The translations under genes and the position numbers were made by a program. The notes below the pieces were generated by a model. The model saw only the letters and a program-made list of their open reading frames with translations. It did not search any database and had not been told where the DNA came from. Below, in pieces: positions 45,825 through 57,742 of a stretch of DNA of 64,000 bases; positions within the stretch are counted from its first letter, which is position 1; the number at the start of each line of letters is the position of its first letter. The DNA is taken from positions 1 through 64,000 of the forward strand of contig JABJFC010000045.1 of NCBI GenBank assembly GCA_018662925.1, read 5' to 3'. This DNA is from Alphaproteobacteria bacterium (lineage in GTDB: Bacteria > Pseudomonadota > Alphaproteobacteria > 16-39-46 > JABJFC01).

Positions 45825-46448
45825 CTAATCCTTATCTTCTGCTTTTGTCTCAGAAGTCTTGGCTTTCGGTGCAGACTTCTCATCATTAGAAGGCACATCT
45901 TCTGCTTGAACATTTTTGTTCTTACCTTCACGATGGAACACGATCTCAGAGACCTTTTTATTCCGGCGTGTCGCAATTTGACGTGGAGACGCCACGTGCT
46001 TTAGCGCTTCAAAGGTTGCCCGAACCATGTTGTGTGGATTTGAGCTGCGAATTGACTTTCCAACAACATCATGAATCCCTAATGCTTCAAATATGGCACG
46101 CATTGGGCCACCCGCAATGATTCCTGTACCAGAAGGTGCAGAGCGAAGAATGACTAATCCAGCACCATATTTTCCTTTTGAATCATGATGAAGTGTCCGG
46201 CCATCTCTAAGGGGAACACGAATCATCTGCTTCTTGGCTTTTTCAGTTGCCTTCGTAACCGCTTCAGGAACTTCTAGAGCTTTCCCGTGACCATGTCCAA
46301 TACGCCCACGACCATCTCCCACAACAACAAGGGCAGAAAAACCAAAGTTTCTACCTCCTTTTGTCACCTTAGAAACGCGCCTGACGTCAACAAGCTTCTC
46401 AATAAGGTCACTACCTTGTTTGCGTTCTTTACCAGCGTTACGAGCCAT
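45825..46448 (-). CDS. rpsE: 30S ribosomal protein S5
   Basis: 207 residues against about 166 usually. The core carries the double-stranded RNA-binding-like N-terminal domain ([15 protein letters not shown]) and the C-terminal [19 protein letters not shown]. The last ~35 residues are a charged tail rich in Lys, Glu, Ser and Asp. S5 shapes the mRNA entry and the accuracy centre. Confidence 0.97.
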   Translation of the reverse strand: MARNAGKERKQGSDLIEKLVDVRRVSKVTKGGRNFGFSALVVVGDGRGRIGHGHGKALEVPEAVTKATEKAKKQMIRVPLRDGRTLHHDSKGKYGAGLVILRSAPSGTGIIAGGPMRAIFEALGIHDVVGKSIRSSNPHNMVRATFEALKHVASPRQIATRRNKKVSEIVFHREGKNKNVQAEDVPSNDEKSAPKAKTSETKAEDKD

Positions 46449-46459
46449 TTGTATCCTCT

Positions 46460-46822
46460 CTAAAACAAAAGTCCATTGGATCGAGCTGCGGTTGCCAAAG
46501 CCTTAACTCGGCCATGGTATAGATAACCACCACGATCAAAAAATACTTCCTTAATACCTACCGCCAAAGCTCGCATGGCAATCAAACGCCCGACTTCTTC
46601 AGCGGCTTTAACATCCGAACCTGATTTCACCTTAGACTTTAACTCTTTGTCGAGAGTTGAAGCTGCTGCCAAGGTCTTTCCCATTTTATCATCAATAATC
46701 TGTACATAGATGTTCTTATTGGACCTATACACAGATAATCTTGGCCGGTCCTGCTGGACCCGCTTTATCTTAGACCTTACGCGAGCCTTCCTACGGTGAA
46801 ATAAATCTTTACGGTCAACCAT
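46460..46822 (-). CDS. rplR: 50S ribosomal protein L18
   Basis: 120 residues. [20 protein letters not shown] and the C-terminal [16 protein letters not shown] are diagnostic. L18 binds 5S rRNA with L5. Its start overlaps the rplF stop by one base. Confidence 0.97.
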   Translation of the reverse strand: MVDRKDLFHRRKARVRSKIKRVQQDRPRLSVYRSNKNIYVQIIDDKMGKTLAAASTLDKELKSKVKSGSDVKAAEEVGRLIAMRALAVGIKEVFFDRGGYLYHGRVKALATAARSNGLLF

Positions 46823-47355
46823 TACTTTTTCTTACCTTCTTTACGAACTATTCTTTCATCTTCGTACTTAACTCCCTTCCCCTTATAAGGTTCAGGGGGA
46901 CGATAGGCACGAATCTGAGCAGCTACCTGTCCAACTCTTTGGCGATTGATTCCATGGAGGGACACCAAAGTTGGCTTTTCACATTTAACCGTCACATCTT
47001 GAGGAATAGCATGTTTCACTTCGTGACTAAACCCAAGCTGCAGAACAAGATCGCTCCCTTGAACCGCGGCACGATAACCAACTCCATTTATCTCTAACCT
47101 TACAGTGAAGCCTGTTTCAACTCCTTGTATTAGGTTATTGATAATATTCCGGTTTGTTCCCCAAAGCATTCTAGCTTGCTTTGTTTTGTCGTTAGGCTCT
47201 ACATGAATTTTTCCATCTTCAAGCCGCACGGAAACAACAGGGCTAACTTCAAAAGATTGCTCCCCAAGTTTTCCACGGGCTGTCACCAACTGCCCATCAA
47301 CGGCAACAGTTACTCCTTCGGGAACCTTAACTGGTGTTTGGCCAACTCTTGACAT
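46822..47355 (-). CDS. rplF: 50S ribosomal protein L6
   Basis: 177 residues, two L6 domains. [19 protein letters not shown] at the start and the C-terminal signature [14 protein letters not shown] are present. L6 sits near the factor-binding centre. Standard spc-operon position between rpsH and rplR. Confidence 0.98.
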   Translation of the reverse strand: MSRVGQTPVKVPEGVTVAVDGQLVTARGKLGEQSFEVSPVVSVRLEDGKIHVEPNDKTKQARMLWGTNRNIINNLIQGVETGFTVRLEINGVGYRAAVQGSDLVLQLGFSHEVKHAIPQDVTVKCEKPTLVSLHGINRQRVGQVAAQIRAYRPPEPYKGKGVKYEDERIVRKEGKKK

Positions 47356-47368
47356 CTACATAAACCCT

Positions 47369-47767
47369 TTAAAATACCTGACACATGACTTCACCACCGA
47401 TGCCCTTTGAGCGCGCATCGTGATCCGTCATAATTCCTTGGGAAGTCGAAACAACCGATATTCCCAGCCCATTGCATACCTTTGGTAGATCCAAAGCAGA
47501 ATTATAAACACGTCTACCTGGCTTAGAGTACCTTTTGATATTCTGTATAACAGACGCACCCTCATGGTACTTAAGCTCGATTTTTATGGAATGAATTCCA
47601 TCTCTAACTTTCTCTTTTGAAAATGCCCGAATATATCCCTCTCGGCGAAGGACCTCAAGCACACTCTCTTTCAGCTGCGAGTGTGGACAAGAAACGCTCT
47701 GCTTATTCACCATCAGACCATTGCGAATCCGCGTGAGCATATCGGAAATTGGATCACTTAATGACAT
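47369..47767 (-). CDS. rpsH: 30S ribosomal protein S8
   Basis: 132 residues. DPISDMLTRIRNGLMV and the C-terminal GLGISVVSTSQGIMTDHDAR match S8. A primary 16S rRNA binder, and in E. coli the translational regulator of the spc operon; whether the target site exists here was not determined. Confidence 0.98.
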   Translation of the reverse strand: MSLSDPISDMLTRIRNGLMVNKQSVSCPHSQLKESVLEVLRREGYIRAFSKEKVRDGIHSIKIELKYHEGASVIQNIKRYSKPGRRVYNSALDLPKVCNGLGISVVSTSQGIMTDHDARSKGIGGEVMCQVF

Positions 47768-47781
47768 CTCTTATCCCCTAT

Positions 47782-48087
47782 CTACCAACTTGACTTCGTC
47801 ATACCAGGAATAAGACCGCTTAGTGCCATATCCCTTAAGACGATTCTGCTTAACTTAAACTTACGATAATAACCTCTTGGCCGGCCCGTAATTTCACACC
47901 GGCTTCGCAAACGCACCGAGGAGCTATTCCGAGGCAGCTGAGAAAGCTTCATGCTAGCTTCGAATCGTTCTTCAAGAGGAAGCTCCTTATTCTTAGCCAA
48001 CGCTTTCAAGCTCTTCCTCTTTGAGGAATACTTGTTTACAAGCTTTTCCCGCTTTTTTCCTTGGTTAATTAAACTAAGTCGTGACAT
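47782..48087 (-). CDS. rpsN: 30S ribosomal protein S14 (zinc-free type)
   Basis: 101 residues, the long form without the CxxC zinc-ribbon pairs. Typical residues: [17 protein letters not shown] and a C-terminal GMTKSSW. S14 is in the 30S head. Lies between rplE and rpsH with gaps of 6 and 14 bp. Confidence 0.97.
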   Translation of the reverse strand: MSRLSLINQGKKREKLVNKYSSKRKSLKALAKNKELPLEERFEASMKLSQLPRNSSSVRLRSRCEITGRPRGYYRKFKLSRIVLRDMALSGLIPGMTKSSW

Positions 48088-48093
48088 GTCTCT

Positions 48094-48642
48094 CTATTTT
48101 CCTTTGCTCGGAAAAGGTAAACCAAACGCTTTTAACAACGCTAGCGCCTCTTCGTTCGTATTTGCTGACGTTTCAATGGATATATCCATCCCACGAATTC
48201 GATCCACTCGATCATAATCGATCTCTGGGAAAACAATTTGCTCTTTAAGGCCTAAGTTATAGTTGCCCTTGCCATCAAAACTCTTAGGAGAAAGCCCTCT
48301 AAAGTCTCTCACTCTGGGAAGAGCCACGTTGACTAGACGATCCAAGAAGTAGTACATCTGCTCGCCACGAAGAGTCACCTTGACTCCAAGATTCATCCCC
48401 TCGCGAATCTTAAATCCTGCGATTGAGTTACGGGCTTTCGTAATTACTGGCTTTTGCCCCGAAATTAATGTCAGGTTTTCCAAAGCAATATCAATTTTTT
48501 TGCTATCCTTTGCCGCTTCGCCAACACCCATGTTGATAACGATCTTCTTCATACGAGGAAGACGCATTGGATTACCGTAAGAGAACTGCTTGAGTAACTC
48601 TGGTTTAATTTTATCTACGTATAAGTCGCGCATCCGGGACAT
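48094..48642 (-). CDS. rplE: 50S ribosomal protein L5
   Basis: 182 residues. Diagnostic segments are [30 protein letters not shown] and [11 protein letters not shown]5 binds 5S rRNA in the central protuberance. Normal length; spc operon order. Confidence 0.98.
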   Translation of the reverse strand: MSRMRDLYVDKIKPELLKQFSYGNPMRLPRMKKIVINMGVGEAAKDSKKIDIALENLTLISGQKPVITKARNSIAGFKIREGMNLGVKVTLRGEQMYYFLDRLVNVALPRVRDFRGLSPKSFDGKGNYNLGLKEQIVFPEIDYDRVDRIRGMDISIETSANTNEEALALLKAFGLPFPSKGK

Positions 48643-48653
48643 ATTTTACTCAC

Positions 48654-48974
48654 TTACCTATCAATTACTTCGCCTGACCGCTTTGCGTATCTTACTTTGC
48701 GGCCATCTTCAAGTACTTTACTTCCAATCCGTGTGGGCTTTTTTGATGTTGGATCAACATGGGCCACATTTGACACGTGAATAGTGGCTTCTTTTTCAAT
48801 AATGCCACCAGGATTCCCCATACTAGGGCGCATGTGTCTTTTTACCATATTAACACCTTGGACAACGATCCTATTCTTTTCTCGAAGAACTCTCAGGATC
48901 TCACCCGTTTTCCCCCGGCTCTTACCGGAAAGAACAACTACCTCATCCCCTTTGCGTACATGCATCTTACTCAT
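48654..48974 (-). CDS. rplX: 50S ribosomal protein L24
   Basis: 106 residues with an N-terminal KOW motif ([20 protein letters not shown]). L24 starts assembly of the 50S subunit at the 5' end of 23S rRNA. Two bases separate it from rplN. Confidence 0.97.
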   Translation of the reverse strand: MSKMHVRKGDEVVVLSGKSRGKTGEILRVLREKNRIVVQGVNMVKRHMRPSMGNPGGIIEKEATIHVSNVAHVDPTSKKPTRIGSKVLEDGRKVRYAKRSGEVIDR

Positions 48975-48976
48975 CC

Positions 48977-49345
48977 TTACAAGACCTCCGGCGCTAGAGA
49001 GACAATCTTCATAAACTTCTTAGCGCGCAACTCACGTGCCACGGGACCAAAAATACGTGTTCCAATTGGCTCACCTGCGGTACTAACTAATACTGCGGCA
49101 TTGCGATCGAACCGTATGGTTGTTCCGTCACGACGTATAACATCCTTTGCCGTCCGAACAATAACCGCGCGGTGAACATCACCTTTTTTAACACGACCCC
49201 GAGGAATTGCCTCTTTTACAGAGACAACTATAATGTCTCCTACAGAAGCCGTCCTGCGCTTTGATCCACCCAAGACTTTAATACATTGGACCGAACGAGC
49301 TCCGGAATTATCCGCCACTTCCAGTCTGGTTTGCATTTGTATCAT
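48977..49345 (-). CDS. rplN: 50S ribosomal protein L14
   Basis: 122 residues. The start [16 protein letters not shown] aligns with L14 of other bacteria, so Met1 rather than Met4 is used. L14 contacts the 30S subunit at bridge B8. First gene of the spc segment, 12 bp after rpsQ. Confidence 0.98.
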   Translation of the reverse strand: MIQMQTRLEVADNSGARSVQCIKVLGGSKRRTASVGDIIVVSVKEAIPRGRVKKGDVHRAVIVRTAKDVIRRDGTTIRFDRNAAVLVSTAGEPIGTRIFGPVARELRAKKFMKIVSLAPEVL

Positions 49346-49357
49346 ATCAACACATCC

Positions 49358-49615
49358 CTACTTTTCTGTGGTTGAACTCTTATCTGTATCCTTCAAGACT
49401 TCCCAACTCTTTGTCTTTGAAATGGGGCTTCTCTCACGAATACGAACCATGTCTCCTGTCTTTGAACCATTTTCTGGGTCATGGACAGAGTACCTCTTCG
49501 ACCTTGTGATAAACTTTTTATAGACTGGATGCCTAAGGCGACGTTCCACCTTTACGACAATCGTCTTATCAGACTTATCACTAACAACTGTTCCTTGCAT
49601 AATCCGGCGGGGCAT
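49358..49615 (-). CDS. rpsQ: 30S ribosomal protein S17
   Basis: 85 residues, OB-fold. [20 protein letters not shown] and the [17 protein letters not shown] segment are typical. Primary 16S rRNA binder. Lies 32 bp after rpmC. Confidence 0.97.
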   Translation of the reverse strand: MPRRIMQGTVVSDKSDKTIVVKVERRLRHPVYKKFITRSKRYSVHDPENGSKTGDMVRIRERSPISKTKSWEVLKDTDKSSTTEK

Positions 49616-49647
49616 TGTTAACCTCTATTCAACATAATTTTCTAGCC

Positions 49648-49839
49648 TTATTTCTTAAGTTCGTTTTGAACGGACTTAACACGTGCAATGTCTCGCCGCA
49701 CTTTGCGAAAACGTGCGGTATTTTCAAGTGCGCCACTCACCTTCTGAAATCGAAGATTCATGAGCTCTTTCCTTAGATCATAGAGCTGTAGCTTCAAAGT
49801 GTCTTTTCCTTTATTGCGCAACTCTTGTGTCGTCATCAT
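49648..49839 (-). CDS. rpmC: 50S ribosomal protein L29
   Basis: 63 residues, two long helices. ELRKELMNLRFQKVSGALEN is characteristic. Sits at the polypeptide exit. The start may be Met1 or Met2 (49836). Follows rplP by 8 bp. Confidence 0.96.
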   Translation of the reverse strand: MMTTQELRNKGKDTLKLQLYDLRKELMNLRFQKVSGALENTARFRKVRRDIARVKSVQNELKK

Positions 49840-49847
49840 TTTATCCT

Positions 49848-50264
49848 CTACTCAGCACCTAAACGCGTAACGAAGCGTGTATCAACAGGCAGTTTCGCAG
49901 CTGCCAACTCGAACGCCCTACGCGCTACAGAAGCTGGAACACCATCCAGCTCAAACATAATTCGGCCAGGCTTCACACGGCAGACCCAAAACTCGGGAGT
50001 ACCCTTACCACTACCCATACGAACTTCAGCAGGCTTCGTGGAAACAGGAACGTCTGGAAAAATCCGAATCCAAACACGTCCAACCCTCTTCATATGTCGG
50101 GTCATTGCACGACGAGCTGCCTCAATCTGCCGAGCAGTAACGCGAGCCGGCGTCGTTGCCTTAAGACCGTATGCTCCGAAATTCAGAGCTGTACCACCTT
50201 TGGCCACACCATGGATGCGCCCTTTAAAGGCCTTTCTATACTTTGTACGCTTTGGACTTAGCAT
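49848..50264 (-). CDS. rplP: 50S ribosomal protein L16
   Basis: 138 residues. [19 protein letters not shown] and [20 protein letters not shown] are diagnostic of L16, which lies by the A-site tRNA elbow. Starts 23 bp after rpsC. Confidence 0.98.
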   Translation of the reverse strand: MLSPKRTKYRKAFKGRIHGVAKGGTALNFGAYGLKATTPARVTARQIEAARRAMTRHMKRVGRVWIRIFPDVPVSTKPAEVRMGSGKGTPEFWVCRVKPGRIMFELDGVPASVARRAFELAAAKLPVDTRFVTRLGAE

Positions 50265-50287
50265 AGTCTTATGTCCCTCTTCAACCT

Positions 50288-50965
50288 TTATCTGCTGACA
50301 AGTTGTTCCTGAGAACGCTTGTCTTGTGCCATTGTATCGTGAGTGGAAAGCTCACCCTTATATATCCATACCTTGATTCCGCAAGTCCCATAGGTCGTAA
50401 ATGCCGTCGATGTCGCGTAATCAATATTCGCTCTAAAGGTATGCAAAGGAACTCTTCCCTCTCTATACCATTCCGTTCGTGCAATTTCTGCACCACCTAG
50501 GCGCCCCGCACAGTTGACTCGTATACCGAGCCCGCCCATCCGCATGGCAGACTGCATCGTTCTTTTCATAGCACGTCGGAAAGATACGCGTCGCTCAAGC
50601 TGCTGTGCTATGTTGTCCGCAACCAATTGTGCATCCACTTCCGGCTTACGTATCTCCATAATGTTAAGGGAAACATCACCGCCTGTGATCTTCATAAGCT
50701 CCGCACTAAGCTTTTCTATCTCGGTACCCTTCTTCCCAATAACAACACCTGGGCGCGCCGTCATTATGGTAATGCATGCTCTCTTTGCAGGTCTCTCAAT
50801 TAAAACCTTAGAAACATTGGCATGCTTTAAACGGTCCTTAATAAACTTACGAATATGAATATCTTCATGGAGTAACTTTGCATACTCACGATCCGCATAC
50901 CAACGCGAATCCCACGTTCTATTAATTCCAAGCCTTAGACCAATTGGGTTTACTTTTTGTCCCAT
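50288..50965 (-). CDS. rpsC: 30S ribosomal protein S3
   Basis: 225 residues. [20 protein letters not shown] at the start, the KH motif [17 protein letters not shown] and the C-terminal [12 protein letters not shown]-type segment are present (here [13 protein letters not shown]). S3 forms part of the mRNA entry helicase. Its ATG overlaps the rplV stop by one base. Confidence 0.98.
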   Translation of the reverse strand: MGQKVNPIGLRLGINRTWDSRWYADREYAKLLHEDIHIRKFIKDRLKHANVSKVLIERPAKRACITIMTARPGVVIGKKGTEIEKLSAELMKITGGDVSLNIMEIRKPEVDAQLVADNIAQQLERRVSFRRAMKRTMQSAMRMGGLGIRVNCAGRLGGAEIARTEWYREGRVPLHTFRANIDYATSTAFTTYGTCGIKVWIYKGELSTHDTMAQDKRSQEQLVSR

Positions 50966-51345
50966 TAAGCTATCTCCTCACGCTCAGCGACAACAATATT
51001 TATTCGAGAAAATGGTTTCTGTATGCGACCTGCACGTCCCTTTGCTCGAGCTTGAAAGCGCTTCATTGTAATTGATTTCCCAACAAGCACTTCTCGAACA
51101 AAAAGGCGATCCACATCTAAGCCATGGTTGTTCTCAGCATTTGCAATAGCAGACATTAAAAGCTTCTTAACATCATTTGAAATGCGCTTCTTATTGAAAC
51201 TTAACTCTGAAAGAGCTGACCACACACTCTTCCCTCTAATAACCCCTGCCACAAGATTCAACTTCTGTGGAGAGATCCTGAGGTGTTTGAGGCTTGCATT
51301 TGCCTCAGTGTCTGAAAACCTACGGGGGAAAGCTTGTTTTGACAT
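50965..51345 (-). CDS. rplV: 50S ribosomal protein L22
   Basis: 126 residues. [39 protein letters not shown] and the C-terminal hairpin region [11 protein letters not shown] match L22, whose hairpin lines the exit tunnel. Two bases separate it from rpsS. Confidence 0.98.
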   Translation of the reverse strand: MSKQAFPRRFSDTEANASLKHLRISPQKLNLVAGVIRGKSVWSALSELSFNKKRISNDVKKLLMSAIANAENNHGLDVDRLFVREVLVGKSITMKRFQARAKGRAGRIQKPFSRINIVVAEREEIA

Positions 51346-51347
51346 GA

Positions 51348-51626
51348 TTATCCCCTCTTTGCCTTTTTATCTGCAGTATGTCCATAGTAAGTGCGCGTTG
51401 GAGAAAACTCACCAAGCTTATGCCCTACCATTTCTTCCGAGATAGTTACCGGCATGAATTTGTGCCCATTATGCACACCGAATGTAAGACCAACGAACTG
51501 AGGCATAACGGTTGAACGGCGTGACCAGGTTTTGATCACTTCCTTGCGCCCAGAAGCTCTCGACACCTCTGCCTTATTCAAGAGGTACTGATCTACAAAT
51601 GGACCTTTCCAAACTGAACGCGTCAA
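51348..51626 (-). CDS. rpsS: 30S ribosomal protein S19
   Basis: 92 residues. [15 protein letters not shown] and the [18 protein letters not shown] segment are diagnostic; ends with [11 protein letters not shown]. Located in the 30S head with S13. Follows rplB by 12 bp. Confidence 0.98.
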   Translation of the reverse strand: MTRSVWKGPFVDQYLLNKAEVSRASGRKEVIKTWSRRSTVMPQFVGLTFGVHNGHKFMPVTISEEMVGHKLGEFSPTRTYYGHTADKKAKRG

Positions 51627-51638
51627 ATCAAAACTCCT

Positions 51639-52466
51639 TTATTTCTTACGTCGTCTACGAACAATTAACTTGTCCGTCGACTTGTTCTTACGTGTCTTCA
51701 TACCCTTGGTTGACTTACCCCATGGACTCACAGGATGACGTCCACCTGAGGACTTTCCTTCACCACCACCGTGTGGGTGATCAACTGGGTTCATGGCAAC
51801 ACCTCGGACGGAAGGACGTCTTCCCATCCAACGAGAGCGTCCCGCTTTACCCAAATTCGTATTCTTTCTGTCTGGATTGGAAACTGCACCAATAGTGGCC
51901 ATACACTCAGAACGAACCATCCGCACTTCACCCGAATTAATGCGAATAAGAGCGTAGGCAGCATCACGTCCAATTAGCTGGACATAAGCTCCAGCTGATC
52001 GGGCGATTTGCCCACCTTTTCCGACCTTCATCTCCACATTGTGGATGATCGTTCCAATTGGGATGCTTTGAAGGGGAAGAGCATTACCTGGCCGAATATC
52101 ACAATTTTCACCAGAAATAACCTTATCCCCAGCTTTAAGCCGTTGAGGTGCCAAAATATATGCTTGTTCGCCATCCTTATACTTAATCAGTGCGATAAAG
52201 GCAGAACGATTTGGATCATACTCAATTCGCTCAACAGTTGCAGGCACATCTATCTTATTGCGCTTAAAGTCAATCATACGATAGGTGCGCTTATGGCCTC
52301 CACCACGGTGACGTACTGTCATGCGACCCGCATTATTGCGACCGCCTGAGCTCGAAAGCCCTTTTGTCAATGACTTAACCGGCTTACCTTTCCACAACTC
52401 AGATCGCTCAACAATAACAAGCTGACGTTGTGAAGGGCTGGTCGGTTTAAATTTCTTTAAGGCCAT
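51639..52466 (-). CDS. rplB: 50S ribosomal protein L2
   Basis: 275 residues. The peptidyl-transferase-associated segment [14 protein letters not shown] and the C-terminal SPWGKSTKG are intact. L2 is one of the most conserved 50S proteins and supports subunit joining. Follows rplW by 4 bp. Confidence 0.98.
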   Translation of the reverse strand: MALKKFKPTSPSQRQLVIVERSELWKGKPVKSLTKGLSSSGGRNNAGRMTVRHRGGGHKRTYRMIDFKRNKIDVPATVERIEYDPNRSAFIALIKYKDGEQAYILAPQRLKAGDKVISGENCDIRPGNALPLQSIPIGTIIHNVEMKVGKGGQIARSAGAYVQLIGRDAAYALIRINSGEVRMVRSECMATIGAVSNPDRKNTNLGKAGRSRWMGRRPSVRGVAMNPVDHPHGGGEGKSSGGRHPVSPWGKSTKGMKTRKNKSTDKLIVRRRRKK

Positions 52467-52470
52467 CTCT

Positions 52471-52800
52471 CTAGAGTCCCGTCGACAAATCTAAGGTTGA
52501 TCCTTCAGCCAAAGTCACATAGGCACGCTTCATGTTCTGCTTTGTTCCAAGCTTTCCACGGAAACGCTTAACTTTTCCCTGTCTATTGAGGGTATTTACA
52601 GCCTTAACTTTAACACCAAATAGTTCTTCAACAGCCTTTTTGACCTCTGGCTTAGTTGCCTTCGGAGAGATCTCAAAAACATATTGATTTTGCTCCGTTA
52701 CCATCGTCGACTTTTCTGTCACCGACGGTTTGCGAAGGATTTCGTAAATCCTCTCTTTCGAAAGAGTTACTTCTTTTCTAATCTTTGTTTTAATCGTCAT
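52471..52800 (-). CDS. rplW: 50S ribosomal protein L23
   Basis: 109 residues. [20 protein letters not shown] and [19 protein letters not shown] are typical. L23 at the tunnel exit is the docking site for SRP and trigger factor. The N-terminus has ~15 extra residues. Its start overlaps the rplD stop by 4 nt. Confidence 0.97.
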   Translation of the reverse strand: MTIKTKIRKEVTLSKERIYEILRKPSVTEKSTMVTEQNQYVFEISPKATKPEVKKAVEELFGVKVKAVNTLNRQGKVKRFRGKLGTKQNMKRAYVTLAEGSTLDLSTGL

Positions 52801-53432
52801 TTCAAACGCGCCTCTAAATGATGCACCGCATCTTTGGTTAAAATGAGGTTCTCGCGACGGAGTATGGAATAAACATTTGCTCCCTGCTGGGGCAAAACAT
52901 CAACATGGGTCAGGTTGGATGTGGCGCGGCTCAAATTCTCATCCACCTTCTCGCCATCAATTATAAGGACTGAAGACAGAACTCCCATTTTCGAAAGTTT
53001 ATCCGAAAGATCTTTGGCCTTAGATTTTGCCTCTTTTAAGGACTCAACAATAATGAGCTTGCCACTAGCTTGCTTGCCCGACAATGCAGTCTTCAGGCCT
53101 AGTTTACGCACTTTTTTAGTCAGGGAAAAGGCATGACTGCGTGTTTGCGGCCCAAATACGATTCCACCACCACGTTGCTGCGGCTGGCGTATACTACCTT
53201 GACGTGCTCGGCCAGTACCTTTTTGCCTAAAGGGCTTGCGGGTGCTCCCACTAACCTGAGAGATTCCCTTTGTCTGGTGATTACCAGAACGTTTCTTCGC
53301 CAATTGCCAATTCACCACTCGACTCAGAATGTCCTTGCGGGCAGGCAGTCCGAAGACATCAGAGCTCAGCTCTATTTCTCCTACTACCTTATCATTCAAA
53401 TCTTTTACTGGACACTTCATCTGAGGCCTCAT
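52797..53432 (-). CDS. rplD: 50S ribosomal protein L4
   Basis: 211 residues. The tunnel-loop region is seen as [20 protein letters not shown] and [17 protein letters not shown]. In E. coli L4 also represses the S10 operon; no leader was examined for this. Lies 18 bp after rplC. Confidence 0.98.
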   Translation of the reverse strand: MRPQMKCPVKDLNDKVVGEIELSSDVFGLPARKDILSRVVNWQLAKKRSGNHQTKGISQVSGSTRKPFRQKGTGRARQGSIRQPQQRGGGIVFGPQTRSHAFSLTKKVRKLGLKTALSGKQASGKLIIVESLKEAKSKAKDLSDKLSKMGVLSSVLIIDGEKVDENLSRATSNLTHVDVLPQQGANVYSILRRENLILTKDAVHHLEARLK

Positions 53433-53450
53433 TACCTTTTGCTAAACGTA

Positions 53451-54098
53451 CTACTTTTCACTTACCGGCCGCTTTACAGCGTCCCGTATAAACACATAAC
53501 TTCCTTTCGACCCTGGTATTCCACCCCTCACAAGCACAAGTCCTTGCTCCGCATCGGTGGAAACAATCTGAAGATTCTGCACTGTTACGCGCTCTGCTCC
53601 GAGATGACCAGCCATTTTCTTCCCTTTGAAGACCCGTCCAGGATCCTGACATTGTCCTGTCGACCCGTGACTTCTATGGGAAACTGAAACACCATGAGAA
53701 GCCCTAAGACCTGCAAAGTTATGACGCTTCATCGCACCAGCAAAACCTTTACCGATGCTTTGACCCGTTACATCTACAAATTGACCGGGCTTAAAATGAT
53801 CTACACGAATTTCGGTACCAACTTCAAGCATATTCTCTCGAGAAACCCTAAATTCGGATATTTTTCTTTTGGGTTCCATCTTTGCTTTAGCAAAATGCCC
53901 ACGTAGAGGTTTAGAAACATTTTTCGGCTTACGCGTTCCAACACCGAGCTGAACAGCATTATAACCATTCTTCTCATCTGTCTTCTGAGCCACGACTTGG
54001 CAATTCTCTACCTTCAAAACGGTAACAGGAACGTGCACACCATCTTCTAAAAAGTGGCGTGTCATTCCTAGTTTTTCAGCAATGAGTCCTGTCCTCAT
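53451..54098 (-). CDS. rplC: 50S ribosomal protein L3
   Basis: 215 residues from the ATG at 54098, chosen because [16 protein letters not shown] aligns with L3 starts and an AAAGGGATAGAGA purine run precedes it; the frame is open 13 codons further upstream. The conserved segment with [11 protein letters not shown] and [14 protein letters not shown] is present. L3 lies near the peptidyl-transferase centre. Confidence 0.97.
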   Translation of the reverse strand: MRTGLIAEKLGMTRHFLEDGVHVPVTVLKVENCQVVAQKTDEKNGYNAVQLGVGTRKPKNVSKPLRGHFAKAKMEPKRKISEFRVSRENMLEVGTEIRVDHFKPGQFVDVTGQSIGKGFAGAMKRHNFAGLRASHGVSVSHRSHGSTGQCQDPGRVFKGKKMAGHLGAERVTVQNLQIVSTDAEQGLVLVRGGIPGSKGSYVFIRDAVKRPVSEK

Positions 54099-54111
54099 GG
54101 TCTCTATCCCT

Positions 54112-54420
54112 TTACAACTTAATTTCCACATCAACACCCGATGCGAGATCTAATTTCATCAACGCATCAACTGTCTGTGGTGTCCATTCAACAATATCCA
54201 TAAGTCTACAATGTGTTCTAATCTCAAATTGCTCACGTGACTTTTTGTCGATATGAGGAGACCTGTTAACAGTAAACTTCTTGATACTCGTAGGCATTGG
54301 AACTGGTCCACGCACCAAACCACCCGTACGCTTTGCAGTATTTACAATCTCGAGCGTAGATTGATCCAACACACGGTGATCAAATGCTCTTAGACGAATA
54401 CGGATACTTTGATTTTCCAT
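54112..54420 (-). CDS. rpsJ: 30S ribosomal protein S10
   Basis: 102 residues. [36 protein letters not shown] and [15 protein letters not shown] are diagnostic. Also the transcription factor NusE in antitermination. Lies 25 bp after tuf and 13 bp before rplC. Confidence 0.98.
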   Translation of the reverse strand: MENQSIRIRLRAFDHRVLDQSTLEIVNTAKRTGGLVRGPVPMPTSIKKFTVNRSPHIDKKSREQFEIRTHCRLMDIVEWTPQTVDALMKLDLASGVDVEIKL

Positions 54421-54445
54421 TTTCCTAAACCTACTTCTCTACTTT

Positions 54446-55636
54446 CTACTTGAGGACCTTGGTAACAACACCAGCACCAACCGTATGACCACCTTCACGG
54501 ATGGCAAATCGAACACCATCATCCATCGCAATCGGCGCTATCAAGACTACTTTCACCTTTACCGTATCTCCGGGCATGACCATCTCCTTGCCTTCTGGCA
54601 ATTCAACTTGACCCGTCACGTCTGTCGTACGGAAATAAAACTGTGGGCGATAGTTCGAGAAGAATGGCGTATGGCGTCCGCCTTCATCCTTCGTCAAAAT
54701 ATATACCTCACACTCAAATTCCGTGTGCGGCGTGATCGATCCAGGCGCCGCCAATACTTGCCCACGCTCTACATCTTCTCTCTTCGTGCCTCGCAACAAC
54801 GCTCCGATGTTGTCTCCGGCTTCGCCATGGTCCAATAACTTCTTGAACATCTCTACGCCAGTTACAATCGTCTTCGTCGTCGGCCTTATTCCCACGATCT
54901 CAACTTCGTCTCCTACATTGATCACGCCACTCTCTACGCGACCCGTTACAACCGTTCCTCGACCTGAGATGCTAAACACATCTTCTATCGGCATCAAAAA
55001 TGGCTTGTCCTTCGGACGCTTTGGCTGCGGAATGAACTCATCTACCTTGGCCATCAACTCTTCTATGGTCTTGCTACCTGTCTCGGGATCTTTCCCTTCC
55101 AACGCACCAAGCGCCGTTCCCTTTACAATCGGAATATCATCCCCGGGGAAATCATACTTGGTCAACAACTCTCTGATTTCCATCTCTACCAACTCTAGCA
55201 ACTCAGGATCATCTACTTGGTCTACCTTGTTCAGGTATACAACCATCGATGGCACGCCAACTTGGTGAGCCAACAAAATGTGCTCACGCGTCTGTGGCAT
55301 GGGGCCATCGGCTGCGGATACAACCAAAATCGCTCCATCCATCTGTGCCGCTCCGGTGATCATGTTCTTCACATAGTCAGCATGGCCAGGACAGTCCACA
55401 TGAGCATAGTGACGCTTGTCTGTCTCATACTCAACGTGCGCTGTCGAAATCGTGATCCCACGCGCTTTTTCTTCGGGCGCGTTATCGATCTGATCGTACG
55501 CTTTAAAATCAGCGCCACCTTTTTCGGCTAGGATCTTCGTGATCGCTGCCGTTAACGTCGTCTTCCCATGGTCAACGTGACCAATCGTGCCGATGTTACA
55601 ATGAGGCTTATTCCTCTCAAACTTTTCCTTTGCCAT
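54446..55636 (-). CDS. tuf: Elongation factor Tu
   Basis: 396 residues; delivers aminoacyl-tRNA to the ribosome. G1 [15 protein letters not shown], the [20 protein letters not shown] region and [10 protein letters not shown] are present, as are domains 2 and 3 to the C-terminal GVVTKVLK. Only this copy is in the window. Follows fusA by 18 bp. Confidence 0.98.
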   Translation of the reverse strand: MAKEKFERNKPHCNIGTIGHVDHGKTTLTAAITKILAEKGGADFKAYDQIDNAPEEKARGITISTAHVEYETDKRHYAHVDCPGHADYVKNMITGAAQMDGAILVVSAADGPMPQTREHILLAHQVGVPSMVVYLNKVDQVDDPELLELVEMEIRELLTKYDFPGDDIPIVKGTALGALEGKDPETGSKTIEELMAKVDEFIPQPKRPKDKPFLMPIEDVFSISGRGTVVTGRVESGVINVGDEVEIVGIRPTTKTIVTGVEMFKKLLDHGEAGDNIGALLRGTKREDVERGQVLAAPGSITPHTEFECEVYILTKDEGGRHTPFFSNYRPQFYFRTTDVTGQVELPEGKEMVMPGDTVKVKVVLIAPIAMDDGVRFAIREGGHTVGAGVVTKVLK

Positions 55637-55654
55637 GATCTTTCTCCGTATTCT

Positions 55655-57730
55655 CTATGCTATTTTCTCTTTAACTTCATCCGCTACCGCTTGAGGTACC
55701 TGGTCATAATGATCAAAAGTCATTGTAAATTGGGCACGCCCCTGACTCATTGAACGCAAATTATTCACATAACCAAACATTGTTGCTAGCGGAACCATTG
55801 CAGAAACAATCCGCGCATTCCCTTGCTGATCCATTCCAGTAACTTGACCTCGGCGGCCATTAAGATCCCCTATTATATCTCCCATATACTCATCTGGAGT
55901 TACGACCTCAACCTTCATAACTGGCTCAAGCAAACGTGGAGCCGCTTTCGGCAGAGCCTCTCGAACAGCGGCTCGACCTGCGAGCTCAAATGCGAGCGTA
56001 CTAGAGTCAACATCGTGATAAGCGCCATCTACGAGCTTTATTTTAAGATCAATAACTGGGAACCCTGCAATAGGACCAGATTCAATTGCTGTTGCAGCTC
56101 CCTTTTCAACACCAGGGATGTATTCCTTAGGAATGGATCCCCCAAAAATTTTACTCTCAAACTCATAACCCTCTCCAGGCTCACGAGGCTCAAATTCAAT
56201 TTTTACACGGGCAAACTGTCCAGCACCACCAGACTGCTTCTTATGGGTATAATCGACAGTTGTTGGCTTTGTGATCGTTTCACGATAAGCAACTTGCGGA
56301 GCTCCAACATTTGCTTCAACACTAAACTCACGCTTCATACGATCTACAAGGATCTCCAAATGAAGCTCACCCATCCCCTTAATGATGGTCTGGCCAGATT
56401 CTATATCACTGGTCACTCGGAATGTTGGATCCTCTGACGACAGACGCGCCAAAGCTTGAGACATTTTCTCTTGGTCAGCCTTCGTTTTGGGCTCAACAGC
56501 AACCTCAATCACGGGTTCTGGGAATTCCATCCTCTCCAAAACAATGGGCTTGCTGGAATCACAAAGAGTCTCCCCGGTCGTCGTGTATTTAAGACCGCAG
56601 ATGGCAACAATATCACCAGCATGTGCCTCTTTAAGATCTTCACGGCTATTGGCATGCATCAACAACATACGACCAACGCGTTCTTTCTTATCTTTAAACG
56701 CATTCAAAATGTTTGAACCACTCGTCAGAGTTCCCGAATAGACTCTCACGAAGGTCAAAGAACCAACAAAAGGATCTGTCATAATCTTAAAGGCAAGCCC
56801 TGAAAAAGGTGCGCTATCCGAAGGAGCTCTTTCCTCTTCGGTCTTACCGTCAACACTCGTCCCCTGAACATCTGGAAGATCAACAGGCGAAGGAAGAAAA
56901 TCCACAACAGCATCCAGCAAAGGTTGTACACCCTTATTCTTGAATGCGGATCCACAAAGAACAGGTGTAAATGTTCCTTCTATGGCCCCCTTACGAATAC
57001 ATTTCTTTAGAGTCTCTTCTGATGGCTCCTCACCACCAAGATACGCTTCAAGAGCTGCATCGTCTTGTTCAACAGCTGTCTCAACGAGCTTAGCGCGATA
57101 TTCCTCAGCCTTCTCCTTTAAATTGGCCGGAATATCTTCATCTGAAAACTTGGCTCCAAGAGATTCTTCATGCCAAACGATTGCCTTCATTCTTACAAGA
57201 TCGATAACACCTACAAATTCGCTCTCGCTACCAATAGGAAGCTGCAAGACAAGTGGCGTGGCGCCCAGGCGATCAACAATCATGCTAACGGTGCGATAGA
57301 AGTCCGCACCGGTTCTGTCCATCTTATTTACAAAACAAATCCTTGGAACGTTATATCTGTCTGCTTGGCGCCAAACAGTCTCTGACTGAGGTTCCACTCC
57401 AGCAACACTATCAAAAACAGCGACAGCTCCGTCCAACACACGCAAGGAGCGCTCAACTTCCATTGTAAAGTCAACGTGGCCCGGCGTATCAATGATATTA
57501 ATGCGATAGTCATTCCAGAAACAGGTTGTTGCAGCGGAAGTAATGGTTATCCCGCGCTCTTGCTCCTGCTCCATCCAGTCCATAGTAGCACTACCTTCAT
57601 GGACTTCACCAATTTTGTGGGAACGCCCCGTATAGTACAGCACCCGCTCGGTTGTCGTTGTTTTACCAGCATCAATGTGAGCCATAATGCCAATATTGCG
57701 GTACTTTTCTATAGGAGTCGATCTAGTCAT
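55655..57730 (-). CDS. fusA: Elongation factor G
   Basis: 691 residues; translocation GTPase. G1 [19 protein letters not shown], the [20 protein letters not shown] switch region, and [10 protein letters not shown] are present. Domains II-V are complete to the C-terminal [19 protein letters not shown]. Lies 12 bp after rpsG. Confidence 0.98.
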   Translation of the reverse strand: MTRSTPIEKYRNIGIMAHIDAGKTTTTERVLYYTGRSHKIGEVHEGSATMDWMEQEQERGITITSAATTCFWNDYRINIIDTPGHVDFTMEVERSLRVLDGAVAVFDSVAGVEPQSETVWRQADRYNVPRICFVNKMDRTGADFYRTVSMIVDRLGATPLVLQLPIGSESEFVGVIDLVRMKAIVWHEESLGAKFSDEDIPANLKEKAEEYRAKLVETAVEQDDAALEAYLGGEEPSEETLKKCIRKGAIEGTFTPVLCGSAFKNKGVQPLLDAVVDFLPSPVDLPDVQGTSVDGKTEEERAPSDSAPFSGLAFKIMTDPFVGSLTFVRVYSGTLTSGSNILNAFKDKKERVGRMLLMHANSREDLKEAHAGDIVAICGLKYTTTGETLCDSSKPIVLERMEFPEPVIEVAVEPKTKADQEKMSQALARLSSEDPTFRVTSDIESGQTIIKGMGELHLEILVDRMKREFSVEANVGAPQVAYRETITKPTTVDYTHKKQSGGAGQFARVKIEFEPREPGEGYEFESKIFGGSIPKEYIPGVEKGAATAIESGPIAGFPVIDLKIKLVDGAYHDVDSSTLAFELAGRAAVREALPKAAPRLLEPVMKVEVVTPDEYMGDIIGDLNGRRGQVTGMDQQGNARIVSAMVPLATMFGYVNNLRSMSQGRAQFTMTFDHYDQVPQAVADEVKEKIA

Positions 57731-57742
57731 TATATTATTCCT

